From contig NW_015971546.1 in the NCBI RefSeq assembly GCF_000182565.1, positions 124,001 through 188,000 on the forward strand: 64,000 nt of DNA. The letters run 5' to 3'. Made by a program: the position numbers and the translations under genes. Positions 54,401 through 64,000 of this stretch are shown here, piece after piece. The first letter of the stretch is position 1, and each line of letters begins with the position of its first letter. The DNA comes from Spizellomyces punctatus DAOM BR117. Its lineage: Eukaryota; Chytridiomycota; Chytridiomycetes; Spizellomycetales; Spizellomycetaceae. The notes under the pieces are model-generated. The model saw only the letters and a list, made by a program, of their open reading frames with translations. It ran no database searches and was not told the DNA's origin.

Positions 54401-57400
54401 GTTTGACTGAGAAGAAGAGTACAAGATGAGTCGCGAAGACGTAGCCCGACGAAATATGTGAATTGCGTACAGTTACGATGGAGTGCTGTCCGCCATATTT
54501 GACAAAACACAGAAGCCAAATGGCCACATTTTTCCTGACGATCGGTCTGCTCCCTGGCTTGATGTCGTCCAATATGCGGTCCAGTATCTGCGTCGCTAAT
54601 GTGGTAGGAGGTGTCGGAACGGACAATTCGCTAACATCAGCGATGTCTAGATAGCGCTCCATGTGCGTTGCAGTGAAACCGCAGGCGGCGGCAGTCACTG
54701 CCTCCCCTATGGTAAAGTGGATCTCCACCTGTTTTGTAATGGTGGCTGACAACGTGAAGAAATATTCTAGAATACGAGCTCCCAGAGCTGGGTCCCCTAT
54801 GGCAAGGTGACCAAGAGATGCAATGATCTGTTCCTGAACCTGAAATGAGAGAACAAGCTTAAAGGTCATATAGTAGCCATATACTGTGTCGAAAGCATCC
54901 ACTACCTTGGCTTCCTTGGTCTTCTTTGCAATTGAAACCATTCTGTCAATGAAATCTGTTGAAGTTTTGGAGTCCACAGGTAGAGGCGCATATCTCCCAC
55001 ATTCAGCTAGTGCTTGGGCTGCTCCGATAACCTCCAGACTCGAATCGGCTTCAAGGAACTGTCCGATCCTCTGGACCATAAGTGATAGTATTGCAGGCGG
55101 TACGTAGGCAGCGGGTTCCTTGTAGCGATATAATAATCGACCCGCGATGGAACCGAGAGCAAGGGTCGCGCCATTGCGATTTTCGAAGGACGTCTGCCAT
55201 GAAACGTAAATAGGAGGCAGGTGAAAGAAGGTCATACGCAAAGCAACGGGGCCACCTGTGCGGAAGAATCGGACACCGACAAAATTTCTTGAATAAGATT
55301 GACAATCCTTTCACTTCTATCTTTGTTTTCAAGACCACTGGTTGCAACGATGGCAAGAATATTAGCCATTGAAGCGCGAGTCTCCGATCTCGAAGATGTC
55401 AAAAAGGACTAAAAAAGTTGTATGAGCATTTTTATTACACCAATGGTACGAGAGAGCGCCCACATACCTTGAGCCAGTCAATTCTGTCACTATACGATGT
55501 CGATAACTCCGATGGACATAATGACACCAACTCGAACAGACAAGATGCAGCCACAGACTGCAGTAAGGCATCTGCTGGGGGTAAATAATCGTATTGCACA
55601 ATATTGCTATTCAAGCCGTTACCGTACCTGAACTTTCAGATTTCAGTGCAAATTCAATAAATTCAAGGAACATTTGAAGTGGCCTTCGACGGTCCTCATT
55701 ATTGTAAGCTGTTTGCAGGACATTTTTAAGCGCAGTTCTCGTCGTGCCCGCAAGCGAGGTGAGATCGTCCCCGTCATCATAACTGGCACTGGGGTCTGCA
55801 TGAATAATCAGCAATTTCCTTAGATACTTCAGTGCATCTGTGTACGTATCAGCAGTGAAAGATCCAACCCATTGCGAGCCTGGAGGTTTCACCGCCTTAA
55901 GCCGAGTCTCCCGAGATTTTTGTAACAAAAGCGACATCATTTCGTCAAATTTTGGCAATTGGAGTTGCCACTCTGCAAGGTCTTGCCCTTGAACCGGCGG
56001 ATTCGGGAGAGACAAACCGCGCGTCGCCACATCCCGGACATCAGGTTTTTGATCAGAGGCCCCAATGAGACATAGGTATTGGCGGAGGGGGTACGAAGGC
56101 GGAAAGACCACGGTTGCGTACTTCAGCGCTACATAACGTGCTTGAGGTTCACTCTGCAAAACATGCACTGAGATTTACATCCACCTTGACCATACATCGC
56201 TTTCAAGGTGAGGAAATGGTACCTTATCGATATTTTCCAGAAGAAGCCTCTCGAGTTCTTGACGCTCTTGTCCAGCTGCCAGTCCTTTGTATGCATGAGC
56301 CATATTAGACAATGCGTCCTGAATAGAAATTCGGACGTTCCTTGGCTCCGTTGAAAGCGCCTTGAAGAAGTCGAATAAAATCGATGTATCGAAACATTCC
56401 GGAGCTGTTCCAGCGCGCGCACATTAACTTAAATATCCAGGGTTTCCTGCACCTTTGAAGTGCCAATACCTCTCTTTGATAGTAAACCAACAGCTTCATA
56501 CGCGAAGCCTCGCAGTCCACTTTCTGATTCATTCCCAGGTGCAGGTTCTTGCTCGCTGATGAAACGTAAGACTCCGGACAGCAAGACTGGAGCGACAGAC
56601 TTGATGGTCTCTGCACTCGCCATACGCGCAATCCACTGCACAAAAGACATTCCTGAGGCCCGTAATCTGGGCGTTGTTGTATCCCCTGGTACGTTGGCAA
56701 CGTGAAGTCAGAGCGTGTTTCCAGCAGCGAACAACAAAAAAAAAAGGTCGTGCCCTAACCATAGATAGCATCAAAGCTCACTTGCAGTGCGTGCGGGAAT
56801 TTATTCGTGGCACGAGCCGACTGCAAAAGAAACCCCAGTACCTTATTTTTTAGTGTTACTGATCCCGGACTTCGGATCCGGCTTAAGTTGGAGATTTGGC
56901 CCGTCCCTTGATATAAGAAATATAGTGCCTGAACCACCTATGATTCAAATGGATTGGTGAGGGGGGAATTGAAGAGTAAGGCTGTAATGTAACATACCTG
57001 TTCATCTTCCATATTTGGCTTCGATTGCCGCCTCAGACCATCCTCTCCAGCGTCAACGATTTCATGATTGCTGTCACTGGCTAGCGCAACATATACTTTG
57101 AACTTTTCCAAAACAAAGTCTTGTTCTTGAATCAAGGAGGACTTTGATAACAGCCGTGCAATACCGAGCTTCAGATGCCGCAGCTCCGTTGCATTCCGAA
57201 CCCACAATGCTTTCCCATTGTTTGTAAGAAACAAAATTGCCTCTTTGCTGAGACTAGGTGGTATGAAGGGCTCGTTATTGGATTCCCCAGGTCTAGTAGA
57301 TGAGATACATTAAGTGCATCTTCAGAGCAAATTACAAATCTGCCGTGCTCAACTTATTTCCAGCGGCTGGGATTGTATAGAGCGCAAGATCTAGAAATTT

Positions 57401-58100
57401 ATCAAGCAAAAACTTCAGATCCGCTGGGCGTTCTCTCCAGTGGAATGGGTCATCATTGATGCCATGTGGCAAGCTCAGGCGGTCAGGATTCAAATCAGCG
57501 AGCACCTAACCATTAAGGGCATTAAGATTTTGCTTCAGGTTAACGCAAGGCATAGAAATAATGGACATAGTACCGGAAGGGCAATCTGAAATAAGATTGT
57601 TTGCTGGGCTGGAAGGCGATCTGCCAATCCCCGCAGCAGTCCAGGAAGTAGTTTGATTTGCTCCTCCAGTCCAATCCGATGGAAACCCATCTCTAGATAG
57701 ATGAGAATAAAATTTCGTACAAGCTGAGAGGTCGTTTCCACTCCAAAGAGATCCAAGAGGGCAGCAAGGGGCAACTTCAATGCCAAGTCTGCCTTCAAAC
57801 GTTTGCTGACATGGCTGCAAATACCCATGACCTGCTCCGTTTATGATTAGAGCGGATACATTTTTGCGCGTTTTTAAAGCACTTTCGTACCTTGGCACGA
57901 ACTGCTTCATGTGGACTGTCTAACTTCGCAAGCACAGGGACAAGAAAATGACCAAGAGATTTCTCAAATCGTTCATTTGTGTCAGCCAAGGCAAAGCGTA
58001 ACTCCACCGTTTCTAATAATTCTACAAGGGTGGAAGGATCCGTAAGCGGCTGGGTAGCGCAGCCACCACCGAGTTCCTTACCTATTTCCTTCTCCGCCAT
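51436..58100 (-). CDS. ECM29: Proteasome adaptor/scaffold ECM29
   Basis: A giant HEAT-repeat protein that binds the 26S proteasome, checks its assembly and tethers it to other compartments. It runs over about 6.7 kb with many short introns; I did not resolve every junction. The N-terminus is diagnostic: LVELLETVELRFALADTNER followed by FLVPVLAKLDSPHEAVRAKV. Middle and C-terminal signatures are LEDMWTMCFRVLDDIKESVR, LKPHLADLIGTLLESLSSLEPQ, MSPIMDAISRLVDQID, IRKGVGLPTKAGCARFVYSL and VAYLGARDPRESIKVVW. The product ends KEVQASAKG at 51436. Expected length is about 1800 residues, as in yeast and human. I start at 58100 (MAEKEIGKE); 58169 is an upstream in-frame ATG. It is divergent from the CC1-box protein gene, only 114 bases away. 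Confidence 0.93.
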
Positions 58101-58214
58101 TCCTGCAATGTGATAACCTCCAGAAGATTTCCTGGTGAAGAGTCGGCCTTTTACCAACATATTAGACATCGCGTCCGCGTCAGTGGCACAGTTTTGAATG
58201 CAATATAACCTAAA
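58101..58214. promoter_or_regulatory. Compact bidirectional promoter region
   Basis: The ATGs of ECM29 (minus) and the CC1-box coiled-coil gene (plus) are separated by only 114 bases. Both promoters and 5' UTRs must overlap or lie in the neighbouring gene, so shared regulation is likely. No TATA box is visible. Confidence 0.5.
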
Positions 58215-60027
58215 ATGGATACCCGTGACCTGGTCACGAACCTGCAGTCAGCAACAACCCAAGCGGTCTGCGGCTTTCGGCGCCGATCACCAGTTGATTG
58301 GAATGTCACATCACAATGTGCACTCACAGCTTTTGACATTGAGCCACTCGACCTTAGAGGCAGAGTTGCCGCTACTCTCAGACTCTCCCTCTTCAGACTC
58401 GTGCTCGTGCGGACAGGTCTATCACAAGATCACTTCACTGTTAAGGGACAAGGATGAGGAAATAAAAGTTGCAGCAGGTTGGTTCCCAAGTTCGCAGAAA
58501 CCTTGTCCCCCTCTCCGACTCACCTCAAAATTACTTTAGAGTTGGGCTTAACTCTGTTGACCAAGGTCAGGGAGCTGGAAGTCGACAAAGAAGAACTGGA
58601 GCTTCAGGTAAGAAAACAATCGCCCATACTGCTGGGACTTTTGGTGACCATGGACTGGCTTCAAGTTGTACGAAGCTCGGAAAGCAGACACGGAGAAGAG
58701 TAGAAAGCTAAGCGAAACGGAAAGCGCTCTGAGAATTTTGGAGGAGGCAGTTTCACGTGCCGATTGCGACAATGAGCGCAAAGATAAACAGATTGAGAAT
58801 CTGCAGAAACTCTTGAAGCGAGAGAAAGACCTGAATGGAAAGCTTGAAGAGAAGGCGGACTTGCTGTCTCAAGAACTTGCGAAAACTAAGGAAGGAGCGG
58901 ATATCGCAATCAGAGAGCGAAATAAAGCGCGTTCTGAGCTAAAGTCTATCCAGGCACAGCGGGAAAAAGTCCCGCGTAGTAAAGAAGTGGATATGGGGAA
59001 AGACCAAAAAATAAATTTAAATCCGAAAGATGAACCGCCTGCCGACACGGATGTTCAAATGCTGTTAGTTCTGGCAAAGGAGCTACAAGCCGCAAACCGC
59101 AATCTAAGAGGCGACTTGAAGGCTGCAGAAGAGCGGATTTATATTCTAGAAAACGACATCAGTGAGGCCAATAGACTTCTTCACGACTCACGGCTCGATC
59201 AAGAACGGCTACGAACCCACGTGCAAGACAGTGCATCCATTGTCTCAACGGGGTCGTCCCCGATGACCTCAGTTTTTGGCGAATTGGAAAACGTAATTAA
59301 GAGGACACGTCAGCATGATGACTTTGCTCTTGAAGACAGGGCAACTGGAACAGCCGTGCCGGCAGCGAGCGATATCCAAGTGCCAAGCACCACAGAGTCT
59401 CTACAAACATCCCTTCACTCGCAGCTGCAAACCTTGACGCGCATTGGCAGTCAACTTCGCAATCGGCTGAACTCGACAGATCCGCAGTGCCTTAATCGTA
59501 AAATCAGAAGGAGCTTTGATATGCGGGAATTGTCAAAGTTGTCCAATTCCGTAATCGAAAACATCAAGATGGACGTCAAGGGGCTTCCACTCCGATTCCC
59601 TGTCCTGAAACACTCTGCTGGTCTTCCATCTCTTAGCGAGTTGTACATCATTCTGCTACTTCCGCTAGTGCAACTTGTGCAAACTTTACTGGACGATATC
59701 TGCATTCTCCGGACCACAATTAACGACTATGCTCTCAAAATGTATGACAGCATCTATCAGAGCTCTCAACTTCCGCCACACGCTCCCGTGGTTCCGACCC
59801 CTTCCGAGCGCCCTCCTGAAACCTTGTCGAAGAGCCGATCTCTCTCAAATTTGACATCCTACATATTACCGTCCGCAACGACTGTTGCCACTTGGTTTAG
59901 TAGAAAGCCTCCTGAAACAATAAGCGAGAGCACGGAGAATGAGATTCCTAGTCCACCACCTCGACGCAAAGCCGCCACTTTCGGTGCTACATCCGGCAAA
60001 CGAGTATTTTTGCAAGAGAATTCTTAA
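58215..60027 (+). CDS. Coiled-coil protein with CC1-box, dynein-adaptor-like (HAP1/TRAK/BICD group)
   Basis: Four exons (58215-58265, 58330-58477, 58540-58607, 58666-60027) total 1629 nt, 542 residues. Residues about 55-90 read DKDEEIKVAAELGLTLLTKV and then RELEVDKEELELQLYEARK. AAELG followed by a leucine heptad is the CC1-box (A-A-x-x-G) by which BICD, BICDR, HAP1, TRAK and Spindly bind the dynein light intermediate chain. A long coiled coil continues to about residue 250 (ETESALRILEEAVSRADC, ENLQKLLKREKDLNGKLEEK). The C-terminal half is a mixture of short helices with a hydrophobic stretch (LYIILLLPLVQLVQTLLDDI, residues about 395-415) and a Ser/Pro-rich tail. That stretch could be a buried helix or a membrane anchor. 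The CC1-box is created by splicing of exons 2 and 3. Dynein binding is inferred only from the motif. Confidence 0.75.
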
Positions 60028-61218
60028 AAGCCTTGACACTGACGGAAATATCCATTCGCTGGCCTTGCTCGCATTCTGTCGTTCAAGCTTTGCTCACATG
60101 AACGACAGGATGCAAATGATTGTTTCATTTGCCTATACTGCAGAAGGGCTGCTCACAGGACCGTCAAGGAAAATGCTTACTGAGAAGCGTCCCTCCAAAA
60201 ATGGTGAGCTAGATGAAGCGTCCAGAACTGCGGGATGACTCTTATGCTCAAAGACAGGGAGAACGGGATTACACGATTGTTTGCTGAACATAGACCAGTT
60301 GCATGACACGGAAGGACAGCACACAAGCCTCAATCTTGACGTGTAGCGAAGGCAACACACATCCTTTTTGCCCACCCTATTCATATGATGGCGATGCGCG
60401 CATCGTGGGTCTGTTTCTTCTGAACTGGGGTCATGGTTATAGATGATGCACTGAGTCTATTACGCAAGTTGTATTATACATTTAAATTAAGAATATAACG
60501 GCATATTTTGCGGTCCTCGCACGTTCTCCATTGAAGCTTTGGGGATAATGTTGATGTGAAAGCACCCATTCGTTATACAGTTCTGCCATTTATTTTGTTC
60601 GCCTGATGTACGCAAGGTATTTTCGATTTGCTTCATGTTGGGTACGAAGTATGTGGTTGCTTGGCTTGGTTTCTCCATTGTAGCGTGCAATCTAAGCAAG
60701 GAGAACAAAGCCCCCAATCTAATCTGCTGTATTCAGTACGGATTGCCCTCAAGTTGGGAATGTAATTACTGAGGAGAGAGTAACCCTAGAGCTCATTACC
60801 CTCCCGTTTTTCTCAAGTTTTAATGGGGTGCTGTAGGCAACTTCGTATTTTATTTGTTGCGCGTTGTGGTAGACCGCCGCTGTGTCCTTTCTTGCTAGTT
60901 TAATACCGGTGGTACAGTGCCACGTTGCATGGCTGGATGTTGGCAGATGTTTGCTAGATTATGTACTTTGCATGCATACATTCGAACAGGAGATAACCCC
61001 TGCAGCATCAAGTTTGCATTTTTAAAGCATAAAATAATCCTCAGCTTTCGAAGAACTCAAAAAGACTGGGTGCATACTGACTATGCTAGTCCGAATTAAT
61101 ATATACGTTTTTCATCTTCAATCTGTTAAGCAAGGACTCTATTTATATTTCTATGATGTCTAAGATATAATAGAACGTTCGACAGTAATGTATGAGGGTA
61201 TTCCCTAAGTTAAAGCAA
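60028..61218. other. Convergent intergenic region of 1.2 kb
   Basis: A/T-rich DNA lies between the 3' ends of the CC1-box gene and the chitinase gene. Frames of 60-100 codons on both strands have no recognisable family. No RNA gene seen. Confidence 0.55.
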
Positions 61219-63988
61219 TTATCTGCGCAACCCCTCTGAGAGGGTTCTTAGCAGTGTGTTCTGTTCGTCATCCTGACCCATGAGCCAGTACATGGCACCT
61301 TTCAACCCCATCTCTTTGATTTTTTCAACTTTGTACTGAACAGCTTGAACAGAGTCATAGGTGACAAAGGTTCTGTCCTGAGCGTTGTAAGCAGCGCTGG
61401 CCTTGGCGTCATCATCCCAGAACGTCTTCCAGGCGGGGTTCTGAGTAATTTCACGGAACGATAAGATACCTTGTTCATTATACGCGTTCCCTGAATGCCG
61501 TTGGTACAATCCTGGCCGAGAGGGATTCGGTCCGGGATCAACATTTTTGTAGGCACGTCCGTAGAATGGCACACCGAGCACGAGTTTATCGGGTGAACAA
61601 CCACCGTCTAGGAAGGCCTGAATGGCACCCGCAAGTTCATATTGTTTACCCTTTGCGTTAGGTGTATGATCGTGGAAGTGTGCCTGATGGTTAGTGAGTT
61701 CGTCCCAGGAGCCGTGAAGATCGTAGGCCATCCTAAATAGCAAACGTTATGTCAAGTCTGATCGGTTCGCCTGTTGTTGATCCAATAAGACGTACATGTT
61801 GATGTGGTCCAAATTCTGACACATTTCCGCTAAGTGCATTTTCTCAACCTTGTCAAAACCAACGGGAGGAGCGATGGAAATCTCGAATGGGACCTTGTTC
61901 ATTGTCAAACCGTTCTTCATAGGTCCTGATCTTGAAAGTCTTTCTCGAAGCTGGCGGGTGGATCGGACATGTGTAAGTTCATGAGTGGCTGCTTTTCTAC
62001 ATTAAGCCTCGCATATACCTTGCGCAAGAGATTCACATAGCGCTCTCCGTCCTGAAGACGATCTGGATAATTGCATTGCTGTTTGCTACAATCGGTGGTC
62101 TCTTCCACATTGCCAGGGGCGGACGTGGCGGGATAGACAGGTTGCCCGCCGTGTTCGAACCCTGGAAACTCCCAGTCTACGTCAACCCCATCGAAATCAA
62201 ACACATCTGTCCACTATCAGGCGAAACGGGCGCTTGTTGAGTACAGCTTTACGACACTTAATAGCGACAGATTGCCACGCAGACATACCCGTCCAATTGA
62301 CTCAACAAAGCGGTCGATATACTTTGAACTTGTAGCCACACTCCAGTACGGACTGTCATACCAGCCACCGATAGATACGATCACTCGAACATCAGGATTT
62401 GACATTTTCACTTGTTGGAGTAAATATTGAAACTGGCCGCAAATCCTCGGCTTTCCATTGGCCTTGGGTATTCTGAACGGCCCATCGAGTACTGTATAGC
62501 ATGGTACTTTTCTCAGGCCAGGTACTCCGGCTTTGTTGGCGCAGGTGTCCGGTCCCTGTGGTTTGGGACAGGATCCGTCAGGATTACGATACCCAAGGTA
62601 TGGCGCTACCGCCACAACTCCTGGAGCGCATTCGGGGATGTCAGCAGTCATGCATCCTGGCGACTCAAAGTTGACTTCTGGTCCTAAGATGGCACAATGG
62701 GCAACTTAATCACCGTATTCATTTCACATGACTATTAAGATAGTTACCATTGTAAGCGTGGCATTCGTCGTCTGGGAGCCCACGACACATGTTCAGATCT
62801 CCCCATGGATCCGAAAAGTCGAGATAATAAGAGTCGTACTGAATGCTGTAGCTGATGGTCTGGAATCCCACATATATGTGAGTTAAATGTCGAGCTTGTT
62901 CCAAAAGTCGAGGAAGGAGGCGATCATCATGGTATGCGACCCTAACACCGAAATGGTTTAGGCATGATGTGGTGTTCGCATCAACCATTGAATAAAGTTC
63001 ATATCTTGGCTTACCAGTTTGGAAAGTACGAGCCAACAACACGACCTTTAACGGGATTGGGAACTTTTCTATTTAACTGAGATATCTTCTCCTCCTTTGG
63101 GTTGCATTCCTCCAGCTCTCCAAGTGTCTTGGTAAACACTGTGGACGACCCGACGATATAATCAACTTTAAGCATCAGCTAAGATATTGTATTGTCAGCG
63201 GAAGGCTAAGCACTGCAAGTATCTCATATAATAACTCACTTTGCCCGTCGTATCTCCGTTCTTTGCTCTACAATAATCGTGTGCACAGGGATCTTGACAG
63301 AACAGATCACTCTGATATATCTGAGTGTTGCCTTGTATTTCGAGAATCAAGGGCCCCTGTAAAAGACCATTTCAAAATGTACTCGGACGCAAACGCTGGC
63401 AATGGAATAGAGCTTACCAGCTGCAGTTTGGCCCCGTATTGTACGTCCCCTCTTTGGAGGCAATCGTGTGGTGGATATTAGGAAGCAGCGTCAATAAAGA
63501 CTAGAGTACGAAGATGCCAACTGGATGCCTACCTGAACGCAAAGAGTTTTAACGAAATCTCCAAAAGACATCTCATCTCTTCCAAGATATGTCCTATTAT
63601 TGGTGTACTGTATAATTTATTCACTTGATCGTTGAATTCAAAGCTGGGATAGAGGTAAGTGATTAACTTGTCCCAAAACATTAGAAAGCAACAAGACATA
63701 CCAAAACTTGAGAAATAGAGAGATATGCAAGTCGCGGACGCTCACGTCGGTAAAGGCATTTCCAGCATACTTGCAACCTTCCTCGGTACACTCGGAGCCA
63801 AACGCATTCTTGGTGTCAAGGTCCGCCAAGCACATGCCACCACCAAAGCAAGGACCAAACTGCACTCCAGTGGTAGCAAGATTTCCCCACATCGGCCAGC
63901 AACATCTAGTTTCGGCGAAGCATTCAGCAAGACACACTCTTGTAACCGTAAAGAACACTGCACACGTACTGGGCAAGAAGGCACGCAT
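61219..63988 (-). CDS. Secreted GH18 chitinase with Cys-rich N-terminal region
   Basis: It should hydrolyse chitin in the wall or in prey and substrate. The ATG at 63988 lies 12 bases from the window end. The first 21 residues (AFLPSTCAVFFTVTRVCLA) are a signal peptide. A Cys-rich region of about 200 residues follows (CFAETRCCWPMWG, CFGGGMCLADLD, FCQDPCAHDYCRAKNG); I do not recognise it as a known carbohydrate-binding module. The GH18 barrel starts at GRVVGSYFPNW, spliced to VAYHDDRLLPRLLEQARHLT; then SIGGWYDSPYWS, and the catalytic DxxDxDxE in FDFDGVDVDWEFPG, formed with an acceptor at about 62211. Later motifs are MAYDLHGSWD, VLGVPFYGRAY and the substrate-binding Trp in GAMYWLMGQD. There are at least seven exons. 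No membrane anchor or GPI signal is seen at the C-terminus. Confidence 0.9.
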
Positions 63989-64000
63989 CGGCAGGGATCG

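Overview
The window is nuclear DNA from a fungus, most probably a zoosporic (flagellated) one of the chytrid type. Nearly every gene is broken by short GT-AG introns of about 50-95 nt, and spliced products match eukaryotic families (ERV46, ECM29, DUG1, Arf regulators). A CEP44-domain centriolar protein points to a lineage that still builds centrioles, and a GH18 chitinase and PPX1 fit Fungi. A chytrid such as a Spizellomycetales relative is my guess, not something the sequence proves. One 100-base N gap (44858-44957) shows this is a draft scaffold. Exon joins given here were read by eye. For most spliced genes the exon lengths sum to an exact multiple of three; exceptions are stated.

Layout. 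1-7.4 kb: C-terminally cut ERV46, a polytopic membrane protein, a membrane-anchored methyltransferase, and 6-phosphogluconate dehydrogenase. 7.6-12.5 kb (minus): an HCS1/IGHMBP2-type helicase and an ACSS3/PrpE-type acyl-CoA synthetase ending in AKL. 14-21 kb (plus): a 1559-residue Sec7-PH Arf GEF followed directly by an AGE2/SMAP-type Arf GAP. 21-29.4 kb: a Cys-cluster protein, a small membrane protein, a nitronate monooxygenase also ending in AKL, and a single-pass membrane protein, separated by two gene-poor stretches of about 2 kb. 30-38 kb: an MFS transporter, exopolyphosphatase PPX1, and a class I cyclic-nucleotide phosphodiesterase on a predicted six-helix membrane module. 38-46 kb: a 663-residue LEA-like 11-mer repeat protein, a bHLH factor, and the dipeptidase DUG1 (with the gap). 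46.8-60 kb: CEP44, a Rieske/ferritin-like (DUF455) fusion, the proteasome scaffold ECM29, and, 114 bp away and divergent, a coiled-coil protein with a CC1-box typical of dynein adaptors. 61-64 kb: a secreted GH18 chitinase.

Themes. Membrane traffic (ERV46, Arf GEF and GAP), microtubule and centriole biology (CEP44, the CC1-box protein, perhaps ECM29), peroxisomal metabolism (two PTS1 enzymes), and cyclic-nucleotide, polyphosphate and stress physiology. I saw no tRNA, rRNA, transposon, CRISPR array or bacterial-type island. The best candidates for new biology are the Rieske-DUF455 fusion with its 16-nt micro-exon, the membrane-tethered phosphodiesterase, and the CC1-box protein paired with ECM29.
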